This document shows positions 19,308 through 25,985 of a DNA stretch of 64,000 nt, in pieces; positions within the stretch are counted from its first letter, which is position 1; each line of letters starts with the position of its first letter. Source of the DNA: Hyphomicrobiales bacterium (GTDB taxonomy: Bacteria > Pseudomonadota > Alphaproteobacteria > Rhizobiales > Rhizobiaceae); contig UCGV01000010.1 of assembly GCA_900471925.1 (NCBI GenBank), positions 139,257 to 203,256 of the forward strand, given 5' to 3'. A model generated the notes under the pieces. That model made no database searches, was not told the origin of the DNA, and saw only the letters and a program-made list of their open reading frames with translations. Made by a program: the position numbers and the translations under genes.

Positions 19308-19443
19308 GCTAAAGCCCGGGTGAATTTTCTCTTCCGTCTGCTCTGGACGGAAATTTATCTCTACCTACCTTATAGAGAATATAAGAATATCAAGAAAACG
19401 AGCCGGTTCTTCCGGCCGCAAAACAAACAGGCGGAGGCGACAC

Positions 19444-19608
19444 ATGGCAAATCTGGGTATTTCGCATACTCATGTGAACCAGTACGGATCCGTATCGGCA
19501 AAGAAGCCGGTCACCACGCGGCACAGAATCCAGACCGCGATCCATGCAACGATTTTCACGGCGGCTTTTCTTTTCGTTGCCGCTATGGTTTGTGGCGTCG
19601 TCGGCTAA
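19444..19608 (+). CDS. small single-TM membrane protein, 54 residues
   Basis: ATG 19444 follows GCGGAGGCGACAC, a strong ribosome site, and the frame stops at TAA 19606-19608. Residues 1-30 are polar and basic (SAKKPVTTRHRIQ), and residues 34-54 form one hydrophobic helix ending in the stop (IFTAAFLFVAAMVCGVVG). By the positive-inside rule this is an N-in, tail-anchored inner-membrane peptide. No family recognised. A perfect 10-bp hairpin follows 12 bp after the stop. It is too short for usual gene calling. Confidence 0.65.
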   Translation: MANLGISHTHVNQYGSVSAKKPVTTRHRIQTAIHATIFTAAFLFVAAMVCGVVG

Positions 19609-19620
19609 GGCCGGCGTGTC

Positions 19621-19646
19621 GCAGGTGCTAAATTGATAGCACCTGC
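19621..19646 (+). terminator. hairpin after 54-residue membrane protein gene
   Basis: Perfect 10-bp stem GCAGGTGCTA (19621-19630) with TAGCACCTGC (19637-19646), loop AATTGA. No T run follows, so it may act as an RNA stabiliser or attenuator rather than a strict terminator. Confidence 0.6.
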
Positions 19647-19728
19647 CTGATCGAACATTTACCTATCGGGAACAATTGGGATGCCTCGGCATTCTCCTGG
19701 CACTTCGGTGATTCAAAGGAGAGTGATC

Positions 19729-19806
19729 ATGAAAGGCATTCTGCTGTGGCTGCTCGGTATCCCGATCCCCGTCATCATCCTTCTTTATCTTTTCCACGCA
19801 GTTTAA
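19729..19806 (+). CDS. 25-residue hydrophobic peptide
   Basis: ATG 19729 follows AAAGGAGAGTGATC (excellent ribosome site), and TAA is at 19804-19806. The sequence begins MKGILLWLLGIPIPVIILLY and ends LFHAV: one membrane helix with a single N-terminal lysine and a central IPIP kink. Peptides of this appearance recur in rhizobial genomes from memory, function unknown. A textbook terminator at 19859-19887 closes the unit, so it is transcribed as a compact message with the 54-residue gene or alone. Confidence 0.7.
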   Translation: MKGILLWLLGIPIPVIILLYLFHAV

Positions 19807-19858
19807 CGCGTTTCGGAAAGTAGGCGCGAAGCGCTAATGGCGCTGGAGACGTCGCACA

Positions 19859-19887
19859 GGCGCATGGATATGGTCCATGCGCCTTTT
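19859..19887 (+). terminator. terminator after the 25-residue peptide gene
   Basis: Perfect 10-bp stem GGCGCATGGA (19859-19868) with TCCATGCGCC (19874-19883), loop TATGG, followed by TTTT. Confidence 0.85.
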
Positions 19888-20268
19888 CGTGTCGGTCAGA
19901 GGGTAGCAAAACCGCTCTGCCGACCCGAGTTCTCCCGGCCCGCGGCAGTTAGCGACGCCCAAAGGCAATCTTCCTACCCGGCTAAGTGCGCACAACTTTT
20001 TGTGAAGCCACACTCATCTTCCAATTGGGACGAGTTTGCGGCAGAGATCGAACAGCATCGAAGCAATTACCGCATTTCGGTCTCAAAAGCGTCCCACGCT
20101 CAAGGCTAAACTCTGCCCGTCAACGGCAGCGAAGTCGCCGATCCCAAAGAGGGGTATCCGGTCGGGTAACAGCGTTCTCCACGCTGATTTTCCGGCGATT
20201 CGCATGGCCAGAGGGGGAACCCTTTTGGCCGGCGTAGCGTTTGCAAATCGGACAACAGGAGAGACAGG
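19888..20268. other. intergenic region upstream of opgC
   Basis: About 380 bp. It has several short overlapping frames but none with a ribosome site, and no tRNA-like fold. It presumably holds the opgC promoter; nothing else was recognised. Confidence 0.4.
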
Positions 20269-21498
20269 ATGGCAAGCATGCCGACCAAAGCCATTGGAGC
20301 GCAAACACACTCCGTCTCCGTGGCGGCGCCGAAGCGCGATACGCGGCTCGACGTATTGCGCGGCCTCGCGCTCATTACAATCTTCATCAATCACGTTCCC
20401 GGGCAGATCTTCGAATATATAACGACGAAGAATTTCGGCTTTTCCGACGCGGCCGAAGCTTTCGTACTGATCTCCGGCATTGCGGTCGGTCTTGCCTATG
20501 GTTCGCGCTTCCAGCCTGGCCGGCGGATCGAGATGGGCATCAAGGCCGCCAAGCGTGCCTTCACCCTCTATCTCGCCCATATGATCACTACTTTTGTAAC
20601 GCTGGCTCTGTTCATCTGCGGTGCATGGCTATTCCAGCGGCCAGGGCTTCTGGTTGAAATCAATATCCTGGCTGTATTGATGAACCTCAAGGAAGGCATC
20701 CCGGCCCTGCTGCTGCTCGGCCACCAGATCGGCTACAACAATATCCTGCCGATGTACGGCGCACTGATGCTGATGGTGCCGCTGATCCTGCTCTTGAACG
20801 AGAAGGGGACGCTGCTGGCGCTTGCCGTTTCAGGCACGGTCTGGCTGATGGCCGGCATCTATCATATCGTGCCGCAGAATATGCTGTTCGAGGGAGACTG
20901 GTTCCTAAACCCCTTCTCATGGCAGTTCCTGTTCACGATCGGCATCGTCTCGATCATGCATGTCAAGCGTGGCGGCACCCTTCCTCGCCACCCGCTGCTC
21001 TTTGCGCTGGCGCTCAGTTATGTCGTCCTGTCCTTTATCTGGGTCACGGCTCGCTTGTGGGATCTCGGCAATTACCTTGCCGCGCTTGGGCTACCCGCCG
21101 TGCTGACCGGCTTCGACAAGACCTTCCTGTCGCTGCCGCGCCTGCTGCATGTGCTCGCTCTTGCCTATCTGGTGATCAATATACCCGCGATATCGAAGGC
21201 CTTTCGCCGTCCGGCAGATCATCCGCTGACGATCCTTGGCCGGCATTCGCTGAATATCTTCGTTGCCGGTACCATTCTTGCGATGATCGGGCAGGTGCTG
21301 CTCTACATAACCAACCGCGACCAGATCATCGGCCCGATCTTCGTCCTCGTCGGTATCGCCGTCCAGTTCGCCTATGCCTACTATCTCGAAGACAAGCGCG
21401 AACAGGAAAAATCTCGCCCGCGCATTGGCGGCGCCATTCCGGTGCCTGTTCGTGCCAATCGAGGACCTGACGCTTACAGCCAGAGTAAACGCAAGTAG
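20269..21498 (+). CDS. opgC: OpgC-family acyltransferase (periplasmic glucan succinylation)
   Basis: 409 residues; ATG 20269 after ACAGGAGAGACAGG. About ten membrane helices. The N-terminal RDTRLDVLRGLALITIFINH is typical of the OpgC/acyltransferase-3-like family (R-x-D-x-x-R-G). LGRHSLNIFVAGT near the C-terminus is also characteristic. OpgC transfers succinyl groups onto osmoregulated periplasmic glucans from the inner membrane. The nearby ndvA (23045), which exports cyclic beta-1,2-glucan, supports that substrate. The C-terminal tail is soluble and basic. A strong terminator follows at 21526. Confidence 0.85.
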   Translation: MASMPTKAIGAQTHSVSVAAPKRDTRLDVLRGLALITIFINHVPGQIFEYITTKNFGFSDAAEAFVLISGIAVGLAYGSRFQPGRRIEMGIKAAKRAFTLYLAHMITTFVTLALFICGAWLFQRPGLLVEINILAVLMNLKEGIPALLLLGHQIGYNNILPMYGALMLMVPLILLLNEKGTLLALAVSGTVWLMAGIYHIVPQNMLFEGDWFLNPFSWQFLFTIGIVSIMHVKRGGTLPRHPLLFALALSYVVLSFIWVTARLWDLGNYLAALGLPAVLTGFDKTFLSLPRLLHVLALAYLVINIPAISKAFRRPADHPLTILGRHSLNIFVAGTILAMIGQVLLYITNRDQIIGPIFVLVGIAVQFAYAYYLEDKREQEKSRPRIGGAIPVPVRANRGPDAYSQSKRK

Positions 21499-21525
21499 GC
21501 TGATTTTCGGGATAAGCAATGCCGA

Positions 21526-21554
21526 GCTGGCGGTCGGAGTGACCGCCAGCTTTT
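21526..21554 (+). terminator. terminator after opgC
   Basis: Perfect 10-bp stem GCTGGCGGTC (21526-21535) with GACCGCCAGC (21541-21550), loop GGAGT, then TTTT. Confidence 0.9.
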
Positions 21555-21713
21555 GCGTTTGACGCGCAGATAATTTCGCCGCACTCGGGCAGGAAAGACC
21601 TCCCGCATCACTATGGGATTTTGATTTTTTAGCCGTTCATCTCGAATGGAATGGCTATGCGCCCCGCTCCATTTTGGCTTGCAGAGGCAATGTCAATGAT
21701 AGGGAGCACGAAG

Positions 21714-22485
21714 ATGTACTTCGAACTCAAGGATGCCACAGCCGATATCCTCGCAAGGAGCCGCCGATACAAGGAGCTCTGCGACCTGCCGCTTGATCTC
21801 ATTTCTTCCGATCACGAGGCCTATGATATCCAGGCAACCGCGCAGGATGCTCTGGGTTTCGAGCGCAAGGGCTATGCCCTTGTCGGCACCAGCGAGGAAT
21901 CGCGCCGGACCCTTGGTCTTGCCGAGCCGATTTATTCGGAGATTCCGGCTTTCTCGTTGCTTGCAGGCAGCAGGGAATTCCACCTGCCGCCGGGAACGAT
22001 CGGGGTTCAGTGCGAATTGGTCTTCACGATGCTGCGGTCCTATCCGGATGCCGGCGAGGCAATCAACCTCACCAGTGCAGCCGATGCCGTACTCTGCTGC
22101 CGGCCGGCTGTCGGTATTCTCGGCCGGCGCACGCGACGGATTTTCAGCGGCGCAGGCGCCGCTATCGCCGATTTCGGCCTGCATGTCGCCACGCTCTGCG
22201 GCGATCATACCAGGGCGCTGCCATCAGCCGATCTCGCCGGCATCGAAATTACCACCTTCCTGTTCAAGCAGACGGTCTTTGCCGGGAGATCGGCGTCGGT
22301 CATGGGCAATCCCGTTCAATGCGGTCGCATGGCTGGCAAACCAGCTCGCCGCGAAGGGCCGACAGCTTCAAGCCGGTGATCTCGTTGCGACGGGATCCTG
22401 CACGACCATTCTCCAGGTGTGGCCGGGTCAGCATCTGGCGGCCGATTTCGGGCCGCTTGGACAGGTCGAATGCATCTTCACGTGA
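21714..22485 (+). pseudogene. 2-keto-4-pentenoate hydratase-like gene broken by a frameshift
   Basis: ATG 21714 (AGGGAGCACGAAG upstream) opens a frame homologous to hydratases of the FAH/MhpD group up to GRSASVMGNP. The frame then drifts into a nonsense tail ending at 22379. The expected C-terminus (FNAVAWLANQLAAKG, then GDLVATGSCTT and ADFGPLGQVE) continues in the +1 frame and ends at TGA 22483-22485. The switch is at about 22312, where AAT CCC is followed by one extra G before TTC AAT GCG. Removing that base gives an intact enzyme of about 256 residues. It could be a true pseudogene or a sequencing error. Such enzymes hydrate 2-oxo-pent-4-enoate from aromatic meta-cleavage, but no such pathway lies nearby. 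Confidence 0.75.
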
Positions 22486-22513
22486 CACGTAGTTCAAACT
22501 GAAAGGACAGACC

Positions 22514-22672
22514 ATGAGGCCGCAGCGAAAGCCATTCGTTGTCGAGATCAAGAAGGCGAAACAGTTCTCCCGCAAACCCGCTTCGGCTGGTGCCGGCCGC
22601 ATTGAAGTCGCAACGCCGACTGTAGCAGAAAGGGCAGCGAAGGCGGCTTTCCGCAGCGAGGGCTGCGCCTGA
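22514..22672 (+). CDS. small basic protein, 52 residues
   Basis: ATG 22514 follows GAAAGGACAGACC. The frame encodes MRPQRKPFVVEIKKAKQF..., ends SEGCA, and is rich in lysine and arginine with alanine-rich helical character. The stop TGA overlaps the next start (TGATG at 22670-22674), so the two are translationally coupled. No family recognised with certainty; the N-terminus KPFVVEIK is reminiscent of short rhizobial regulatory proteins, but I would not assign it. It lies 28 bp downstream of the broken hydratase gene. Confidence 0.6.
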   Translation: MRPQRKPFVVEIKKAKQFSRKPASAGAGRIEVATPTVAERAAKAAFRSEGCA

Positions 22673-22911
22673 TGGTCAGCCGCCATATCCCGCACGAATA
22701 TTTTCTGCTCGACACTGCTGAGACGGACGGTCCCGTCGTCGGCCATATCAGCGGCAAGCCGATTGCCGCTCATGTCATCGATCGCAACGACGGGCGCTAC
22801 CGTTTCGTCGGCATCGCCACCAGAGACGGACGCGGCAGGCTCGATGTTCTCGCGCTCAGAGAGGGCGAGTGGATCGTGGCACCCGATCTCATCTATGCAA
22901 AGGCAGCGTGA
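22672..22911 (+). CDS. small hypothetical protein, 79 residues
   Basis: The start ATG 22672 overlaps the stop of the 52-residue gene. The protein is acidic to neutral and looks beta-rich: HEYFLLDTAETDGPVVGHIS, then GRYRFVGIATRDGRGRLDVL and REGEWIVAPDLIY. Two repeated strand-turn-strand units are visible, suggesting a small beta-barrel. It was not recognised. Coupled translation with its basic neighbour suggests a two-subunit complex (inference). A terminator at 22991-23021 closes the unit. Confidence 0.65.
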   Translation: MVSRHIPHEYFLLDTAETDGPVVGHISGKPIAAHVIDRNDGRYRFVGIATRDGRGRLDVLALREGEWIVAPDLIYAKAA

Positions 22912-22990
22912 AGGCTTGGCGGATCAGACTTTGCCGGCAATGGCCAGCGTGTTTGGCGAAAATGTTTCACGTGGAATCCTGCGCAATAAA

Positions 22991-23021
22991 AAAGCCGGAA
23001 GAGCGATGCCCTTCCGGCTTT
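22991..23021. terminator. bidirectional terminator between small genes and ndvA
   Basis: Stem AAAGCCGGAAG (22991-23001) with CTTCCGGCTTT (23011-23021), loop of 9, A run before and T run after. It lies between convergent genes. Confidence 0.85.
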
Positions 23022-23044
23022 TCGTCATGTCCTTTCGAAGCCGG

Positions 23045-24808
23045 TCAGGCGGCTTCGGTAGTATGGGCCTTGCGGACTTCGTCGTCCGTCAGGATGCCGC
23101 TGGCGCGCAGCAGGGCAGCGAAGCGGCCGTTGGAGTGGCTGAGCTCATCGAAGCTGCCATGTTCGACGATGCGGCCATTGTCGAGGAACAGCACCATATC
23201 GGCTTCGCGAACCGTCGAGAGACGATGGGCGATGATGAAGGTGGTGCGGTTCTGACGCAGGTTGTCGATCGCAGCCTTGACGCGGTTTTCCGTCTCGACG
23301 TCGAGGGCGGAGGTCGCTTCGTCGAGTACCAGGATCGGCGCATCCTTGAGGATGGCACGGGCGATCGCGATACGCTGGCGTTCACCACCGGAGAGCTTGT
23401 TGCCGCGCTCGCCGACATGGGTGTCGTACTGCTCGTCACGGTTCTCGATGAAGTCTGCGGCGGCCGCAGCTTCGGCGGCACGGCGCATATCCTCTTCCGA
23501 GGCGTTCTCGCGGCCGAGGCGGATGTTTTCGCTGATCGAGCGGTTCAGCAGGCCGGCGTCCTGGAAGACGGTGGCGATATAGCGGCGCAGCGACTTGCGG
23601 GTCACCTTGCTGATATCGTGGCCGTCGACGAGAATCTGGCCGCCCTGCGGGTCGTAGACGCGCTGCAGCAGGTTGACGAGCGTCGTCTTGCCGGCGCCGG
23701 TCGGGCCGACGATAGCAACCGTCTGGCCGGCCTTCACCTTGAACGAGACGTTGTGCAGGCCCTGCGAACTGTTGGCGAAGCCGAAGGAAACGTTATCGAA
23801 TTCGACATCGCCCTTGACGTCCTTGATCTCGCCGTTGCCAGCAGGCTCTTCGCGGTCACGAACGGAATCTTCCAGATTGTAGAAGTCTTCCAGCTTCGAA
23901 CGGGCCTCGAAGATCTGCGTGGCGAACTGACGCATCAGGTCGAGGCGAGCGATCAGCAGGTTGGCAAAGCCGATGAAGGCAATGACATCGCCGACGCGCA
24001 ATTCGCCGTTCTGAACGAGCAGGGTGCCGATGACGAGTACGACCATCATGGCGATCGTGGATGCCATGCGGTTCAGCGCGCTGGCAATCGCCCACCAGTC
24101 GAGAACCGGATACTGGGCCTGCAGCAGGCGATCGGCAAAGGACTTCAGAGCGCGGGTTTCAGCTTCGATACGGTTATAGCTATGCAGCACCGAGACGTTG
24201 CTGATCGAATCGCTGACGTGGCCGAAAACGGTATGATAGTGGTTTTCGACCGAAGCCTGGCCATCCTTGGTGCGGCTCATGACCACGCGGCCAATGATCC
24301 AATAGGCGATGCCGAGTACGATCAGGACTGCGGAAAGACGCAGATCCATCGACATTGCGGTCGGAATGAGCAGGCCAAGCGCGATAACCGTCGAAAGATG
24401 GTTACGCATGAATTCCAGCCACAGGCCGAACAGGGTTTCGCAGGCGCGCAGCAGCGTATGCAGCGCGTTGGACGTGCCGCGCTGGTGGTGCCAGGACAGC
24501 GGCATGGAAATGATGCGGCCGAAAGCTTCCGTCAGCAGCGTCGCGCGGCGGCCATGGGCCAGCCTGTCTGCTTCGCGCGCCACGAGAACGAAGGCGATGG
24601 TGTTGAAAACGGCAAAGCCCGCCCACATCATAAGGATCGGCTTCACTTCACTCTTGCCGGATATCGCATCGATGATGCGGCCGAACAAAATCGGCTCGGC
24701 GATGGTGATGGCCGCCAATACGATGTTCGCGATAACGACGAGGGATACGCGGAGCTTGTAGGCGCCGAGATAGCGCAGAGCCCTTGCATAGACCTTGAAT
24801 AACGACAC
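23045..24808 (-). CDS. ndvA: cyclic beta-1,2-glucan ABC exporter
   Basis: 587 residues: six membrane helices (about residues 20-300) fused to an ATPase domain. Walker A GPTGAGKT is near residue 370, signature LSGGERQRIAIARAI, Walker B ILVLDEATSALD and the switch IIAHRLSTV. The whole sequence, from MSLFKVYARALRYLGAYK to the C-terminus, matches rhizobial NdvA/ChvA. It exports cyclic beta-1,2-glucans made by NdvB to the periplasm, which is needed for osmoadaptation, motility and nodule or tumour development. ndvB is not in this window. It is divergent from the LuxR-type gene and close to opgC, which decorates such glucans. Confidence 0.97.
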   Translation of the reverse strand: MSLFKVYARALRYLGAYKLRVSLVVIANIVLAAITIAEPILFGRIIDAISGKSEVKPILMMWAGFAVFNTIAFVLVAREADRLAHGRRATLLTEAFGRIISMPLSWHHQRGTSNALHTLLRACETLFGLWLEFMRNHLSTVIALGLLIPTAMSMDLRLSAVLIVLGIAYWIIGRVVMSRTKDGQASVENHYHTVFGHVSDSISNVSVLHSYNRIEAETRALKSFADRLLQAQYPVLDWWAIASALNRMASTIAMMVVLVIGTLLVQNGELRVGDVIAFIGFANLLIARLDLMRQFATQIFEARSKLEDFYNLEDSVRDREEPAGNGEIKDVKGDVEFDNVSFGFANSSQGLHNVSFKVKAGQTVAIVGPTGAGKTTLVNLLQRVYDPQGGQILVDGHDISKVTRKSLRRYIATVFQDAGLLNRSISENIRLGRENASEEDMRRAAEAAAAADFIENRDEQYDTHVGERGNKLSGGERQRIAIARAILKDAPILVLDEATSALDVETENRVKAAIDNLRQNRTTFIIAHRLSTVREADMVLFLDNGRIVEHGSFDELSHSNGRFAALLRASGILTDDEVRKAHTTEAA

Positions 24809-25128
24809 GTCGGAACCTCTTTTTGCATCTGCGAAAAACGGGATGGTGCGATGCTACAAAAAACTACCTGAACCGACGATTAACGGGATATTCAGGTTTG
24901 GAATCCGGCTTAAAAAATCGCGCGTCCGATGTGATCGTAAAGTGCGACAAGTGACCATGGTTTCGAAATTGTTGCTTAGGCATCAAACGCGACAATTTGC
25001 GCTTGCAATCCCTGGAGCGTCTAGCGCACCATCGAATTTGTGAAGTGCAGTTTTTATGAAAGACCGTTCAGCGGCGGGTAACGAGGCCTGCTCCGGCGGC
25101 CTCGTTGGTCCGGGCAAGGGGCATTTTT
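24809..25128. other. divergent intergenic region ndvA / luxR-type gene
   Basis: 320 bp. It contains an inverted repeat ACCTGAA (24866-24872)-N18-TTCAGGT (24891-24897) about 60 bp upstream of ndvA. Otherwise no ORF or RNA feature was recognised. Confidence 0.45.
24866..24897. promoter_or_regulatory. 7-bp inverted repeat upstream of ndvA
   Basis: ACCTGAA-N18-TTCAGGT is a perfect 7-bp dyad. Its arms resemble lux-box ends (ACCTG...CAGGT), but the spacing is too wide for a classic 20-bp lux box. It could be an operator for the divergent LuxR-type regulator or an RNA hairpin in the ndvA leader. Confidence 0.3.
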
Positions 25129-25869
25129 GTGCAAATTCATTCTTTAATTCAATTGCTTGTTATTTTAGAGGAAAGTTTTGACACCCAAAGTGTGGTCGAG
25201 GAACTGGAGAAGGTGATCCGTGCCAGCGGATTCGATTATTACGGGCTGCTGCGTCACCCCAAGCATGGAGACAACCCATGGGGTGTGACCATGGCCAGCC
25301 GCTGGCCGGAAAAGTGGCCGCACGTTTACGCGGTGAAAAAATACGTGCTCGTCGATCCGACTGTGCGATATCTCGCTCATGCTCAACGACCCTTTCGCTG
25401 GCGTGACGGCATGGCGGCGTTCCGGGAAGACCCGCATCAGCGTCGCATGGAGCAGATGATGGTCGACGCTTTCAGCCACGGGCTGGAAGACGGCTATATC
25501 TTCCCGATCCATGGGCGAAACGGGATTCTCGGAAGCCTCAGCGTCGGCGGCAAGCCGGTCGAGCTTTCGCCCGCCGAGATTTCGCTTTTCGAGGCGATTG
25601 CGCGCAAGACTTTCTGGCGGTTGCTGGACCTGCAAGGTGAAGCGCCGACGCTGGAAACCGTACCGATCACCGACACGCAGCTCACGCGCCGTGAAATGGA
25701 GATCCTACATTATCTTGCCGAGGGCATGACCTCGATGGAGATCAGCAAGCATCTGAAGATCTCCAATCATACGGTCGATTGGTACATGAATGGCCTTCAG
25801 GACAAGCTGAAGGCCAAGAATCGGCAGCAAGCAGTGGCGCTGGCTTTCCGATATGGGCTGATTACCTAG
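25129..25869 (+). CDS. LuxR-family regulator with autoinducer-binding domain (LuxR solo)
   Basis: 246 residues from GTG 25129, with GGCAAGGGGC upstream (a TTG at 25105 would add 8 residues). The N-terminal autoinducer-binding domain (about 15-165) keeps the family pattern KYVLVDPTVRY, then RPFRWRDG and HGRNGILGSLSVGG. The C-terminal GerE HTH (about 180-246) reads LTRREMEILHYLAEGMTSME, then NHTVDWYMNGLQDKLKAKNR. These regulators bind acyl-homoserine lactones or related signals. No luxI synthase is in the window. Its position divergent to ndvA raises the possibility that it controls glucan export (inference). Confidence 0.85.
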   Translation: MQIHSLIQLLVILEESFDTQSVVEELEKVIRASGFDYYGLLRHPKHGDNPWGVTMASRWPEKWPHVYAVKKYVLVDPTVRYLAHAQRPFRWRDGMAAFREDPHQRRMEQMMVDAFSHGLEDGYIFPIHGRNGILGSLSVGGKPVELSPAEISLFEAIARKTFWRLLDLQGEAPTLETVPITDTQLTRREMEILHYLAEGMTSMEISKHLKISNHTVDWYMNGLQDKLKAKNRQQAVALAFRYGLIT

Positions 25870-25985
25870 AATTTGAGAAATTCTGTTTCGCCGTAAAGGA
25901 GGAAATTGAACTTTCTGTAACAGCACGTTAAGAATTCTCTTCGCGGGTGCAGCATTGCCCGTTTTCGTGCTTTGAGGAGAGTACA

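Noticed and set aside
19888..19960. Possible tRNA-like sequence with GAGTTCTCCC and neighbouring stems
   Set aside because: It lacks T-loop GTTCRA in proper order and no cloverleaf can be built.
22763..24802. 679-codon open frame antisense to ndvA
   Set aside because: It runs opposite to a clearly conserved gene; its protein has no motif or ribosome site and reflects high-GC codon bias.
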